Origin: CADEEN01 sp963738425
GTDB taxonomy: Bacteria > Pseudomonadota > Gammaproteobacteria > Burkholderiales > Burkholderiaceae_C
Assembly (NCBI GenBank): GCA_963738425.1
Contig: CAVTWT010000003.1
Location: 333,662-397,661, forward strand
Direction: 5' to 3'
Length of the DNA: 64,000 bases
The notes under the pieces were generated by a model that searched no databases, had not been told where the DNA came from, and was given only the letters and a program-made list of their open reading frames with translations. Positions 1 to 8,558 of this stretch are shown piece by piece. Both the position numbers and the translations under genes were made by a program. The stretch's first letter is position 1. Each line of letters begins with the position of its first letter.

Positions 1-587
1 ACTCGCACCATGCCCGACGCGCCATCTCGCGACCAGGTCTCGCCTTCGCGCAGCAAGACCTCGGCGCCGGCGCCGCGCGGCCGCAGGGTCAGGCCGCGAG
101 ACTCTGCAAAAGCCAGAGCGCTGCCGTCGGCTGCCGTTTGCGTGAGCACCGCGCCGCGCGCATCGCCCGTGACGATGCCGTGTGGCGTGACCAGGCGGCC
201 CACCGCGGCGCCGGCCGACAACTTGGCCCAGCCTTGCGCCACCACGGCGCTGGCGCCAGCCCAACCCTGCGCCTGCGCGGTGCGCTCGGACAGCAGCAGC
301 ACCTGCGTGGCCGGGCCGAGGTCGAGCGCGCGGCCATCAGCGAATTCGATGCGGGCGATGCGGGTGGAGGCCGTGGTGCGCACGATGTCGTCGTCGGCCA
401 GGGCCAGGCCTTCGGTGGCGTCGAATTTCTGCGCGCCGCGCAACACCTGCACCGGGCCGTCGGTGATCGTCAACAGCGTGCGTGACGGTTCGGCCGCCAT
501 CGCCGGCAGCGCGATCGCGCCGAGGATCGCAGCCGCCAGCGCTACGTACAGCGCCGCCTGCGCAAAACGCGTTCTGGTCTGTGCCAT
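1..587 (-). CDS. FecR-like exported protein (3' end off the window)
   Basis: Reading leftward from ATG at 587 gives about 195 codons with no stop before the window edge, so the C-terminus is missing. An AGGAG ribosome site lies about 8 nt upstream. The first ~30 residues form a Sec signal peptide (MAQTRTRF, a hydrophobic stretch, then ALPAMA-AE). The mature part has the short motifs of FecR-type periplasmic domains (DDDIVRT, ARIEFADG, a LDLGPATQ segment). FecR domains usually sense or relay envelope signals, but no sigma factor or receptor gene is visible beside it. The 143 bp between this start and arginase are G-rich and hold no gene I can support. The family call is an inference from pattern; the exported nature is directly visible. 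Confidence 0.6.
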   Translation of the reverse strand, partial: MAQTRTRFAQAALYVALAAAILGAIALPAMAAEPSRTLLTITDGPVQVLRGAQKFDATEGLALADDDIVRTTASTRIARIEFADGRALDLGPATQVLLLSERTAQAQGWAGASAVVAQGWAKLSAGAAVGRLVTPHGIVTGDARGAVLTQTAADGSALAFAESRGLTLRPRGAGAEVLLREGETWSRDGASGMVR

Positions 588-730
588 TCCTGTGCTCCTG
601 GCCCTCGGGAGGTGAGGGCATGCAGCAAAGGATAGGAAGACCGGCGGCTCAGGTCATTCGTCCTTAAGGGGGTATGGCGGGTCCGGACTAGGGGGTGCGC
701 GTTAGGGGGGCCACCTAAGTTGAACGCGGC

Positions 731-1645
731 CTACTTGCGCATCAGCGTCGATTTTCCGAACAGGCTCTCGATCAGATCCACCGCCAATTGCGCCGTCTTG
801 TTGCGCACGTCCAGCGCCGGGTTCAGCTCCATCACGTCGAGCGATGCCAGCCGCCCGGTGTCGGCAATCATCTCCATGCACAGCTGCGCTTCGCGGTACG
901 TCGGCCCGCCGGGGATCGTGGTGCCGACGCCCGGCGCGATGTCGGGGTCGAGAAAATCGACATCGAAGCTGACGTGCAGGTGCGTGTTGGCGTCGAGCGT
1001 GGCCAGCGCCAGCTCCATCGTGTGGCGCATGCCCATCTCGTCGATGTAGCGCATGTCGAAGACTTCCAGATCCTGCTCGTGCACGAAGCGCTTCTCGCCG
1101 GGATCGACGCTGCGGATGCCGATCTGCCGCACCACCTTCGGGCTGATCGCCGGCACCGTGCCGCCGATCTCGATCAACTCCTTCGGCCCGTGGCCGCACA
1201 GGCAGGCCACCGGCATGCCGTGCACGTTGCCGCTCGGCGTCAGCGTGCTGGTGTTGAAGTCGGCATGCGCGTCGAGCCACAACACGCGCAGCTTCTTGTT
1301 GGCCTCGCGGCAATGGCGCGCCACCGCGCTGATGCTGCCGATGCCCAGGCAATGGTCGCCGCCGAGCAGGATCGGCAGGCGGCCGAGCTTCAGCTCGGCC
1401 AGCATTGCGTCGTGCACCGTGCGGTTCCACTGCGCCACTTCGGCGAGATGGCGGTAGCCGTCCACCGGCGGCAGCCATGGGTTCGCCGGGCCGACGAGGT
1501 TGCCGCGGTCGATCACTTCGAGGCCATGGCCTTCCAGGATCGGCACGAGGTTGGCCACGCGCATCGCCTCCGGCCCCATGCTCGCGCCGCGCGCGCCGGC
1601 GCCGATGTCGGTCGGCGCGCCGATGATCGAGATCTGGGTGTTCAT
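731..1645 (-). CDS. rocF: Arginase
   Basis: Arginase (EC 3.5.3.1) hydrolyses L-arginine to ornithine and urea in the cytoplasm using a binuclear Mn2+ centre. The 304-residue length is normal for the family. All metal motifs are present in order: GGDHCLG (~res 97), DAHADFN (~126), SFDVDFLDP (~226) and the GGPTYRE loop (~248) that is more typical of arginases than of agmatinases. N-terminal MNTQISIIGAPTDIGAGARG is the usual arginase opening. The gene stands alone; no ornithine aminotransferase or arginine permease is adjacent. A role in arginine catabolism or nitrogen recycling is inferred. Confidence 0.93.
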   Translation of the reverse strand: MNTQISIIGAPTDIGAGARGASMGPEAMRVANLVPILEGHGLEVIDRGNLVGPANPWLPPVDGYRHLAEVAQWNRTVHDAMLAELKLGRLPILLGGDHCLGIGSISAVARHCREANKKLRVLWLDAHADFNTSTLTPSGNVHGMPVACLCGHGPKELIEIGGTVPAISPKVVRQIGIRSVDPGEKRFVHEQDLEVFDMRYIDEMGMRHTMELALATLDANTHLHVSFDVDFLDPDIAPGVGTTIPGGPTYREAQLCMEMIADTGRLASLDVMELNPALDVRNKTAQLAVDLIESLFGKSTLMRK

Positions 1646-1707
1646 GCGGCGGGATTGTGGGCTATGCGGGCCGCCACAATCCAGTTCAGCTCACGACATC
1701 AAAAGCC

Positions 1708-2193
1708 ATGAACACCCCAGACCTCACCGACACCGAGCCGCTGCACGAACCCACGCTGTGGCGCGACAACGGCTGGACCGCACGCGTCATCAAGAACAAC
1801 GACGACGATGGCTGGGCTGTCGAGATGATCAAGGCCGGCGAGGCCGAGCCGGCGCTCGTCGGGCCGTGGACGATGGGGCGTGACAAGAAGAACCCGAAGC
1901 CACTGGACACGGCGGCGTTCAACACGCTGGTGAAAACGGCGTCCGAAGTCTTGCGCCGCCATGAGCAGCAGTTGCATGCGCTGCTGCACAAGAGCGTGTT
2001 TGTCGCGCACCGTGGCGGGCGCATCGAGGTCACGCTCGACATCGTGCCGGATGACGACGATGCGCATGCCGTGTTGACGGCGACGGATGCCGAGGGCAAC
2101 GAGCTGGCGCGGGTGCGCGTGCCGGCCGCGTTCAAGCTCGGCCCGGCCAGCGCCGCGGCGTGGATCGAGAGCGGATTCGAGAAGCCGCGCTGA
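1708..2193 (+). CDS. Conserved hypothetical cytoplasmic protein
   Basis: A 161-residue soluble, acidic protein without signal peptide or membrane segment. I chose the ATG at 1708 (MNTPDLTDTEP) over an upstream in-frame ATG at 1657 because the upstream part is low in coding character and overlaps the arginase promoter. Visible features are an N-terminal stretch W-RDNGWTARVIKNNDDDGWAV that looks like a small beta-sheet domain, and a central segment with DIVPDDDDAH. I do not recognise a named family. It is divergent from arginase with ~60 bp between the two starts, so they may share a control region. Its 3' end faces the cytochrome gene across an inverted repeat. Confidence 0.7.
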   Translation: MNTPDLTDTEPLHEPTLWRDNGWTARVIKNNDDDGWAVEMIKAGEAEPALVGPWTMGRDKKNPKPLDTAAFNTLVKTASEVLRRHEQQLHALLHKSVFVAHRGGRIEVTLDIVPDDDDAHAVLTATDAEGNELARVRVPAAFKLGPASAAAWIESGFEKPR

Positions 2194-2201
2194 CACAAGC
2201 T

Positions 2202-2255
2202 CCCCGTTCGCCCTGAGCTTGTCGAAGGGCTTCGACAAGCTCAGCCTGAACGGGG
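2202..2255. repeat. Inverted repeat of the CTGAGCTTGTCGAAG class
   Basis: Two 26-nt arms (2202-2227 and 2230-2255) separated by GG pair at 23 of 26 positions; each contains CTGAGCTTGTCGAAG or its complement. This motif is a widespread dispersed intergenic palindrome in proteobacteria. It sits between convergent genes, so it could serve as a bidirectional terminator, although there is no clear T-run on either side. Confidence 0.8.
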
Positions 2256-2283
2256 ATCGTCACGGCCATTCATACGGTCCGTC

Positions 2284-4212
2284 TTACCGCCCCGCGCCAC
2301 TTCGCTGCCGGTCCACCGCCACCGAGTTCACGGCCGACGCGTCGTGGCCCCAGGCGCTGCGGATGTGCGTGACGACCGCTGCCACGTCTTCGTTGGACAG
2401 TGCTATCGCAAACGGCGGCATGCCGTGCGGCCGCGGGTTGGCGGCGGTGGCCGGCCCGTAGCCGCCACCGAGCACGACACGGATGACGTTGTGGGGTGGG
2501 TCCATCACGACCGCGCGGTTGCCGCGCAGCGCGGGTGCGACGCCGGGGCTGCCTTCGCCTTGCTCGCCGTGGCAGTTGGCGCAGTGCTCTTCGTAGCGCT
2601 TGGCGCCGAGCGTGCGTTGCGCTGCCGGCGCCACCTCATGCGCCGGCGGCTGCGTGCGCCGCGACGGCAATGCGCGCAAGAACGTGGCAATGGCCTGCAG
2701 GTCATCGTCGGCCAGGTGTTGCGTGCTACCGGCGACGACGCTGGCCATCGGCCCACTCACCGTGGCGTGCGCGTTGCGGCCACTCTTCAACAGCGCCACC
2801 ACGTCGGCCTGCGACCATTCGGCCATGCCGGCCTGGCGCGCATCGTCGAGCGCCGGTGCGAACCAGCTGTGTTCGGTGATGAAACCGCCGCGCACGTCGA
2901 GCGGCCCATCGGTGGCGCCCCAGGCGTTGCGCTGGCCGTGGCAGGCGCTGCAATGGCCGAGGCCGCCAACGAGGTAGGCGCCGCGATCGGCCGGCGGCGT
3001 GCCTGGCCTGAAGTACAGCGTGCGCCACACCGCCAACGCGGACTGCGTGCCATACGGCGCGCGCAATTCATGCGCGCGGTTGGTCTGCGCCACGGCAGGC
3101 ACGGTGCGTAGGTGTGCAAAGAGATCGCGCACGTCGTCGCGCGAAACCTGCGTGAAGTTCGGGTACGGACACGCCGGCAACAGCCAGCGGCCATCGGCCG
3201 AGCGGCCGTTGTGCAGCGCGCGCCAGAAGTCGGTGGCGCTCCAGCGGCCGATGCCGGTCTCGGCGTCGGGTGTGAGGTTGGCGGCATAGACCGTGCCGAA
3301 CGGCGTGGCCAGCGCACGGCCGCCGGCATACGGCGCGCCGCCGCGTGCGGTGTGGCAGCCGGCGCAGTGGCCGGCTTGCGCCAAGTAGGCGCCACGCGCG
3401 GCGTCGCCAGGGCCGCTGGCCGCAGGAGACTCGTCGAGGCGGTTGAGCGCGGCGATGGCGAGCGTGAGCAGCGCCGCGACGGCGACGATCACTGCAAAGG
3501 CGATCCGTTTCATCGCACGCCTCCGCCGCAGCGTTTGGGCGGCCGGTGCCGGCAAGGCTTCGGCCGCGCGTGCCGGCACGGGCACCGGCTGCGCAGCCAG
3601 CCATTGCGACACGGCGCTGATGTCGTCAGGCGCCAGCGCTTTCGCCACCTCGGCCATGCAGTCCGGCGCGAGCGCGCGCCGGTTGCCGGTGCGCCAGCCG
3701 CCGAGCTGCGCATTCAGATAGTCGCGCGGCAAACCGAGCAGCCCCGGCGTGGCCGGCAGCACGCCGGTCAGCGCGCTGCCATGGCAGGCCGCACACGCAG
3801 GAACGCCGAGCGCCGCATCGCCTTGCAGCGCCAGCGTGCGTCCGCGCTCCAGCATCGCCTGCGATGCCGTCGGCGGCTGCGGCGCAGGGTAGGGCAGGTC
3901 GATGGCTGCGAAGTGCGCCGCGATCTCGCGCAGGTAGGCCTCGCCCACAGGCCCGGCCAGCGGTTCGATCAGATTGGCCATCAACGCGTAGTGCCGGCGC
4001 CCGTCACGAAAACCGGTGAGCTGGTTGAACAGATAGCCGGCGGGCTTGCCGGCGATGCGCGGGTAGTAGCCGTCGGCCGCGGCGCGGCCCTGGTCGCCGT
4101 GGCAGGCGGTGCAGGCTTGCACGCGCTGGGCCATCGTGTCTGGCGCGGGCGGCGCGGCGTGGGCGGCGGACACCAGCGCTGCGAGCACGAGGCCAGCGCT
4201 GGCGGTTTTCAT
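2284..4212 (-). CDS. Five-heme cytochrome c reading frame: diheme c4-like part fused to membrane-anchored triheme part
   Basis: The frame from ATG at 4212 (MKTASAGLVLAALVSAAHA signal peptide) encodes 642 residues with five CxxCH heme sites: CTACH and CAACH in the first ~230 residues, then CAGCH, CSACH and CANCH. The first part looks like a diheme cytochrome c4-type protein and the second like the triheme cytochrome subunit of membrane dehydrogenases. Between them sit RRRRAM and a transmembrane helix (AFAVIVAVAALLTLAIAAL). The ATG at 3513 has its own GGAGG site 9 nt upstream and overlaps a TGA in the neighbouring frame (ATGA). That is the usual layout of two separate, translationally coupled genes, so the fusion may reflect an indel just upstream of 3513. 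The start overlaps the stop of the peptidase gene (ATGA), suggesting one operon with the kinase and peptidase. Periplasmic electron transfer is inferred. Confidence 0.75.
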   Translation of the reverse strand: MKTASAGLVLAALVSAAHAAPPAPDTMAQRVQACTACHGDQGRAAADGYYPRIAGKPAGYLFNQLTGFRDGRRHYALMANLIEPLAGPVGEAYLREIAAHFAAIDLPYPAPQPPTASQAMLERGRTLALQGDAALGVPACAACHGSALTGVLPATPGLLGLPRDYLNAQLGGWRTGNRRALAPDCMAEVAKALAPDDISAVSQWLAAQPVPVPARAAEALPAPAAQTLRRRRAMKRIAFAVIVAVAALLTLAIAALNRLDESPAASGPGDAARGAYLAQAGHCAGCHTARGGAPYAGGRALATPFGTVYAANLTPDAETGIGRWSATDFWRALHNGRSADGRWLLPACPYPNFTQVSRDDVRDLFAHLRTVPAVAQTNRAHELRAPYGTQSALAVWRTLYFRPGTPPADRGAYLVGGLGHCSACHGQRNAWGATDGPLDVRGGFITEHSWFAPALDDARQAGMAEWSQADVVALLKSGRNAHATVSGPMASVVAGSTQHLADDDLQAIATFLRALPSRRTQPPAHEVAPAAQRTLGAKRYEEHCANCHGEQGEGSPGVAPALRGNRAVVMDPPHNVIRVVLGGGYGPATAANPRPHGMPPFAIALSNEDVAAVVTHIRSAWGHDASAVNSVAVDRQRSGAGR

Positions 4213-4729
4213 TTCACGGCCTCGCTGCCTTCTTTCGCGGTGAGCCACAGCCGCACATCGAATTCGAGCTGGTGGTACGCCGGCTCCATGTGCGTGCACA
4301 GCGCATAGAAAGCCTTGTCGTGCTCACGCACCTTCATGTGCGCGAGTTCGTGCACGACGATCATCTTCAGGAACTCGGCCGGCGCTTCCTTGAACACACT
4401 CGCCACGCGGATTTCGCGTTTGGCCTTGAGCTTCGTGCCTTGCACGCGCGACACGGTCGTGTGCGTGCCGAGCGCATTGCGCAACACCTGCAGCTTGTTG
4501 TCGTACGCCACCTTGGCCAGCGGCGCGGCGTTGCGCAGGTGCTCGGCCTTGAGTGCGGTCACGTAGTCGAACAGCGCGCGGTCGCTGCGCACGTCGTGCG
4601 TTTGCGGGTAGCGGCGCAGCACGCTGTCGAGCAATCGTTCCGTGCGGCGATGAGCTGCTGCGCTTTGGCCAGCAACTCGGGCGCGTAGCCGCGCAGGTAC
4701 GGCAGCGCGCTCACGCTGCTGTCGGTCAT
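4209..4729 (-). CDS. YgjP/M48-type metallopeptidase, broken by a one-base deletion
   Basis: The core carries the zinc motif HELAH (VHELAHMKVREHDKAFY) and the family features DNKLQVLRNALG, SRVQGTKLKAKREIRVAS and YHQLEFDVRLWL, as in YgjP-like (DUF45) peptidases. The natural N-terminus, MTDSSVSALPYLRGYAPELL from ATG 4729, lies in a different frame from the catalytic part. The switch occurs near 4645, and restoring one base there makes 522 nt (173 residues), a normal length. The stop overlaps the cytochrome start (ATGA). As written, the N-terminal ~28 residues are read as an extension of the kinase upstream. An indel is more likely than a functional split. Confidence 0.75.
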
Positions 4730-5560
4730 GCGCAGGCGGCGCGCCGCTTCTTCGGCGCGCGCGTCGTCGATCTCGCGCATCACGGCCTGCAGATCGGCCG
4801 GGCGGTTGTCGCGCTCGTGGCGGCCGGTGAGCACGCTGTCCACGCTCAGCAGCCCGCGCGCATACAGCGCCCAGATCTCGGGGCCGTATTCGGTGGCCAG
4901 CAGCTCGGGTGCGAAGCGGCCGAAGAAGTCGCGCAGGTTGTCCACGTCGCGCAGCAGCATGCGCGCGGCGTGGTTGTTGCCGGCCGCGTCCACCGCCTGC
5001 GGCAGGTCGATGATCACCGGGCCGTCGGCGGCGAGCAGGATGTTGAACTCCGACAGGTCGCCGTGCACGACGCCGGCGCACAGCATGCGCACCACCTCCT
5101 GCAGCAGCGTGGCGTGGTGGGCGCGAGCGTCGTCGGGCGTGAAGGCCACGTCGTTCAGGCGCGGCGCGGCGTCGCCGTTGGCATCGGTGACCAGCTCCAT
5201 CAGCAGCACGCCGTCGTGGAAGTTGTAGGGCCGCGGCACCCGCACGCCCGCCGCCGCGAGGCGGTACAGCGCATCCACTTCGGCGCTCTGCCACGCCGCC
5301 TCCTGCGACGCACGGCCGAAGCGCGTGCCCTTGGCCATCGCGCGCGCCTGGCGCGTGTTCTTGACCTTGCGGTTCTCGGTGTAGTCCACCGCCTGGCGGA
5401 AGCTGCGCTGGGTGGCTTCCTTGTAGACCTTGGCGCAGCGCGTCTCGTCGCCGCAGCGCACCACGTAGACCGTGGCTTCCTTGCCGCTCATCAGCTGGCG
5501 CGACACGCTGTCGATGAAGCCTTCGTCCTGGAGGGACTGGAGGCGGGCGGGGGTTTTCAT
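4559..5560 (-). CDS. RIO1-like protein kinase (PA4780 type)
   Basis: From ATG 5560 the protein begins with a helical domain (LQSLQDEGFID) followed by SGKEATVYVVRC, the RIO nucleotide loop. Next come the ATP-binding lysine (CAKVYKEA), the catalytic HGDLSEFNILL and the metal-binding VIIDLPQAV. These are diagnostic of RIO-type atypical kinases of the bacterial PA4780 group, normally ~285 residues. Here the frame runs on without a stop into the N-terminus of the peptidase gene and then garbage to 4559, so the true end is probably near 4725-4735. Whether kinase and peptidase are naturally fused cannot be settled from this sequence. The role of bacterial RIO kinases is poorly known. Confidence 0.85.
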   Translation of the reverse strand: MKTPARLQSLQDEGFIDSVSRQLMSGKEATVYVVRCGDETRCAKVYKEATQRSFRQAVDYTENRKVKNTRQARAMAKGTRFGRASQEAAWQSAEVDALYRLAAAGVRVPRPYNFHDGVLLMELVTDANGDAAPRLNDVAFTPDDARAHHATLLQEVVRMLCAGVVHGDLSEFNILLAADGPVIIDLPQAVDAAGNNHAARMLLRDVDNLRDFFGRFAPELLATEYGPEIWALYARGLLSVDSVLTGRHERDNRPADLQAVMREIDDARAEEAARRLRMTDSSVSALPYLRGYAPELLAKAQQLIAARNDCSTACCAATRKRTTCAATARCSTT

Positions 5561-5580
5561 GGCGGGATTGTCGCTGCGCT
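5450..5580. repeat. Direct repeat, copy A (5' end of the RIO kinase gene)
   Basis: This 131-bp block covers the start codon and first ~35 codons of the kinase. A second copy in the same orientation lies at 8547-8677, with long identical runs (for example across 5512-5555 versus 8602-8646) and scattered differences elsewhere. The two copies bracket hipBA and the exported-protein gene. Confidence 0.85.
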
Positions 5581-5624
5581 GCAAAAAAGATCGTGCAAGG
5601 GCGATGAAGGTATTTAATCGTTTA

Positions 5625-5651
5625 AAAGCGATGTATTGCACAAATCGCTTT
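5625..5651. promoter_or_regulatory. Candidate HipB operator
   Basis: A perfect inverted repeat, AAAGCGAT (5625-5632) and ATCGCTTT (5644-5651), separated by 11 nt, lies 20 bp before hipB in an A/T-rich patch unlike the surrounding sequence. HipB dimers bind such palindromes to autoregulate hipBA; the assignment to HipB here is an inference from position. Confidence 0.55.
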
Positions 5652-5670
5652 AGAGCTATAAGCTGCAACC

Positions 5671-5979
5671 ATGGACTACCCCCTCTTGCTTCCGGAGCAG
5701 TTGAAGAGTCACCTGAAATCGCTGCGCAAGGCCCGGGGCTTGACGCAGCTGCAGCTCGGCCGATTGCTCGGGCTGGGGCAAGTTCGAGTCGCTGAAATCG
5801 AAGCCAATCCAGCGGCGATCAGTGTCGATCAACTGTTCAAGCTGCTCTCGGCCCTCAATGTCAGTGTGGTGCTGCGCGAGAACGCGACCCACAACGAGGC
5901 CGTGGAACCGAAGGTCGGCAAGGTGGTGGCGAGCAAGCCTCGCGAGCTCGGGTCCAAGAGCAACAAGGGGCGTTGGTGA
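5671..5979 (+). CDS. hipB: HipB-type HTH antitoxin
   Basis: The 102-residue protein has a Cro/C1-type helix-turn-helix: LKSLRKARGLTQLQLGRLLG, then QVRVAEIEANPAAISVDQLFKLLSAL, followed by the short beta segment VSVVLREN typical of HipB. The basic tail (SKPRELGSKSNKGRW) could neutralise or bind the kinase. HipB binds and inhibits the HipA kinase and represses the operon. It precedes hipA by 7 bp in the same direction, the standard order. The palindrome just upstream is the likely autoregulatory site. Confidence 0.9.
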   Translation: MDYPLLLPEQLKSHLKSLRKARGLTQLQLGRLLGLGQVRVAEIEANPAAISVDQLFKLLSALNVSVVLRENATHNEAVEPKVGKVVASKPRELGSKSNKGRW

Positions 5980-5986
5980 AATTTCC

Positions 5987-7324
5987 ATGACCCAGGCGTT
6001 GAAAGTCTGGATGAACGGCGAGCCCGTGGGCACATGGGCTCGGCCGCGGGGCGGCTCGCATCGATTCACCTACGAAGCTTCGTGGGTGGGGTCGGAAAAA
6101 TCGCGGCCCTTGTCTTTGTCGATCCCCATCACGGCAGGTGCGCGCGAGGTGCGCGGCGACGTGGTGGAGAACTACTTCGACAACCTGCTTCCCGACAACG
6201 AGGCCATCCGCAAACGTCTGCAAGCGCGGTTCCGCACCAAGAGCATCCAGGCTTTCGAGTTGTTGTCCGCCATCGGGCGCGACTGCGTGGGCGCCGTTCA
6301 ACTGCTACCGCCAGACGCCGAGCCCACCGGCTTCAACACCATCGCCGCGACGCCGCTGTCCAGTGCTGCCATAGAAAAGTTGCTGCGAGATGTCGTCGTT
6401 CCCGGTGGCCTCGGCGGCACTGACGGTGCTGACTTCAGAATCTCCCTTGCCGGAGCCCAGGAGAAGACAGCCCTCGTGCGTCACAAAGGCAAGTGGTGCC
6501 TGCCGCAGGGCATGACCCCGACCACCCACATCTTCAAGCTTCCTCTGGGCCTCGTTGCCGGCGGGCAACTCGACTTGCGCGACTCGGTCGAAAACGAGTG
6601 GCTGTGCATGCAGTTCCTGCGCGCCCTGTCGCTGCCCACACCGCGGACCGACATCGCACGCTTTGGTGAACAGAAGGCCTTGGTCGTGGAGCGATTCGAT
6701 CGTGCCTTCGTCGACAAGGACGATGGCGGCAAATGGATCGCCCGCCTGCCCCAAGAAGACTTCTGTCAGGCCACCGGCACCCCACCGTCGCAGAAGTACG
6801 AAGCCGACGGCGGCCCCGGCATCGCCGCCGGCCTGTCGTTGTTGGCCTCGAGCGTGTTCGCCGAGACCGACAAGATGTTGTTCGCCTGCGCCCAACTGGT
6901 CTTCTGGTTGTTGGCGGCGCCAGACGGGCATGCGAAGAACTTTTCGATCTTCCTGCTTCCCGGCAGTGCCTTCGAGATGACGCCCTTCTACGACGTGCTC
7001 TCCGCGTGGCCCGTCATTGGCAAAGGCGCCGGCAAACGCCCCTACCAGGACGCCAAACTCGCCATGGGTCTGAGGGCCAAGAACATGCATCGGGCCATGC
7101 AGGAGGTTCAGCCGAGGCACTGGCGCAGTTTGGCTGCACAAACCGGGAATGACGCAACGTGGTCCCGCATGCTGCAAGTCGTCGATGACGCGCCAGCCGC
7201 AATCGATGCGCTGCTGCACAAGCTCCCGGAACACTTTCCTGAGCCGGTGGCGATGTCGATTGCCGACGGCATCAATAGGCATTGCAAGGTTTTCAAGGCG
7301 GCGCTCAAGGCAGAGGCCCGCTGA
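5987..7324 (+). CDS. hipA: HipA-type serine/threonine kinase toxin
   Basis: 445 residues from ATG 5987, matching full-length HipA. Visible motifs: the phosphate loop/autophosphorylation segment SLAGAQEKTAL, the catalytic loop LLAAPDGHAKNFSIFL (catalytic Asp in DGHAKN) and the metal-binding PFYDVLSAWP. HipA of E. coli phosphorylates glutamyl-tRNA synthetase and induces persistence; the target here is unknown. The N-terminal short domain (MTQALKVWMNGEPVGTW) is present, so this is a complete one-chain HipA. The start follows the hipB stop by 7 nt. The next gene converges on it 28 bp downstream. Confidence 0.93.
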   Translation: MTQALKVWMNGEPVGTWARPRGGSHRFTYEASWVGSEKSRPLSLSIPITAGAREVRGDVVENYFDNLLPDNEAIRKRLQARFRTKSIQAFELLSAIGRDCVGAVQLLPPDAEPTGFNTIAATPLSSAAIEKLLRDVVVPGGLGGTDGADFRISLAGAQEKTALVRHKGKWCLPQGMTPTTHIFKLPLGLVAGGQLDLRDSVENEWLCMQFLRALSLPTPRTDIARFGEQKALVVERFDRAFVDKDDGGKWIARLPQEDFCQATGTPPSQKYEADGGPGIAAGLSLLASSVFAETDKMLFACAQLVFWLLAAPDGHAKNFSIFLLPGSAFEMTPFYDVLSAWPVIGKGAGKRPYQDAKLAMGLRAKNMHRAMQEVQPRHWRSLAAQTGNDATWSRMLQVVDDAPAAIDALLHKLPEHFPEPVAMSIADGINRHCKVFKAALKAEAR

Positions 7325-7352
7325 TGATGCGAGGCGATGCGGGGTGCCGCCG

Positions 7353-8558
7353 CTACCCCAGCGCGACGCTGAACACCCGCCCATCGTCGAGCAGCGCTGC
7401 CACGCCCTGACCCCCCGGCAGCGCGGCCGTCATCGCCAGGCGGGCGGGCAGGGCGACGGACGCCACCTCGGCCCAGGCCGCAGCCGCATCAAGCACGCGC
7501 AGGGCCAGGCCGTTCTGCTGTGGCAGCACGAGGCGCGGGCCGAGCCACACCGCCAGATCGAGCTCGCGCGAGCCGATGCGGTGCGTGCTGACGTTGTGCG
7601 CCACCGCGCGGCCGACGAGGCGCTGGCCTTCTGCGCGGTACTCGTGCAGCACGCCGCCGATGTGCGGCGTGTGCACGGCCAGCACGCGCTGGCCATCGGT
7701 GGTGGGCGCCATCCAGCGATTGGGCGTGCCCAGCGGCTCGCCCAGCGCGGCCCATTGCAGGCGCCGCGGCTGTGCCGGGTCGGCCGCCACCAGCCCGAGT
7801 TGGCCGCCCTGCAGGCCCGCGCGCACGGTGAGCAGCGCGCTGCCGCGGCCCAGCGCCACCGCGCGCGGCGCGATGTCTTCGATCACATGCGGCGCCGGCA
7901 GCACCAGCTCGCGCATCAGCTCCAGGCTGTGGCGCTCGAGCCAGAGCACGCGCGTGGCCTCGACGCCGTCGCCGAGCACGCCATGCGTGTAGCGCTGGCT
8001 GTCGGGCCCGGCCAGCAGCACCAGGTGGCCGCCGTCGCCGCGCGCGTCCAGGTCCACCTGCAGCGGCCGCGCGTCGGGCAGCACGGCGTCGGCCGAGCGC
8101 GCCACCACGGCCCAGGCCTGGTTGGCATCGGGCTCCAAGCGAAGCACCTGGTGGCTGCCTGCCGCCACGCCGATCACCGCCAGCGGCAGCACCAGCAAAC
8201 CGGCCTGCGGCGCCAACGCGTCGCGCGGGCCGCGCTGCACGGTGCCGCCTTGCCACACCCACAGCCCGCCATCGGCATGCCGCGCGGCGATGCGGCCGTG
8301 GCCGCTGGCCAGCGGCGTGAGCGGATCGAGCCCGTTGGCGAGTCGGGTGGCTGCGGCGCCGCTCGCCGACAGAGCCCACAGCGCACCACTGGCGCCCACC
8401 GCGAGCAGGCCGCTGGGGCCGCCGGCGCGTATTTGCTGCAATGGCTCCGCGGCCGGGATGCTGCGCGCGGCCCACGCGGCTTGTGCCGGGGCCGCGGGCG
8501 ACAGCAGGGCGCCGAGGGCCAGCCATTGGCGGCGCGAGATGCCGCCGCCGCAGCGCAC
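7353..8558 (-). CDS. Tat-exported beta-propeller-like protein of unknown function
   Basis: The protein has a twin-arginine-like leader (ISRRQWLALGALLSPAAPAQAA), then about 370 residues rich in short beta-strand/GD turns (GASGALWALSASG, ADGGLWVWQGG, TDGQRVLAVHTP), suggesting a WD/propeller fold. The frame continues upstream of the leader into 40 codons that are a copy of the RIO kinase N-terminus (TPARLQSLQDEGFID), with no stop between. There is no ATG between the kinase remnant and the leader, so I suggest the GTG at 8558, although the original start may have been replaced by the rearrangement. Periplasmic location is inferred from the RR motif; no function is assigned. Confidence 0.6.
   Translation of the reverse strand: MRCGGGISRRQWLALGALLSPAAPAQAAWAARSIPAAEPLQQIRAGGPSGLLAVGASGALWALSASGAAATRLANGLDPLTPLASGHGRIAARHADGGLWVWQGGTVQRGPRDALAPQAGLLVLPLAVIGVAAGSHQVLRLEPDANQAWAVVARSADAVLPDARPLQVDLDARGDGGHLVLLAGPDSQRYTHGVLGDGVEATRVLWLERHSLELMRELVLPAPHVIEDIAPRAVALGRGSALLTVRAGLQGGQLGLVAADPAQPRRLQWAALGEPLGTPNRWMAPTTDGQRVLAVHTPHIGGVLHEYRAEGQRLVGRAVAHNVSTHRIGSRELDLAVWLGPRLVLPQQNGLALRVLDAAAAWAEVASVALPARLAMTAALPGGQGVAALLDDGRVFSVALG

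Noticed and set aside
3112..4308. 398-codon plus-strand frame
   Set aside because: Antisense to the cytochrome c gene with its heme motifs.
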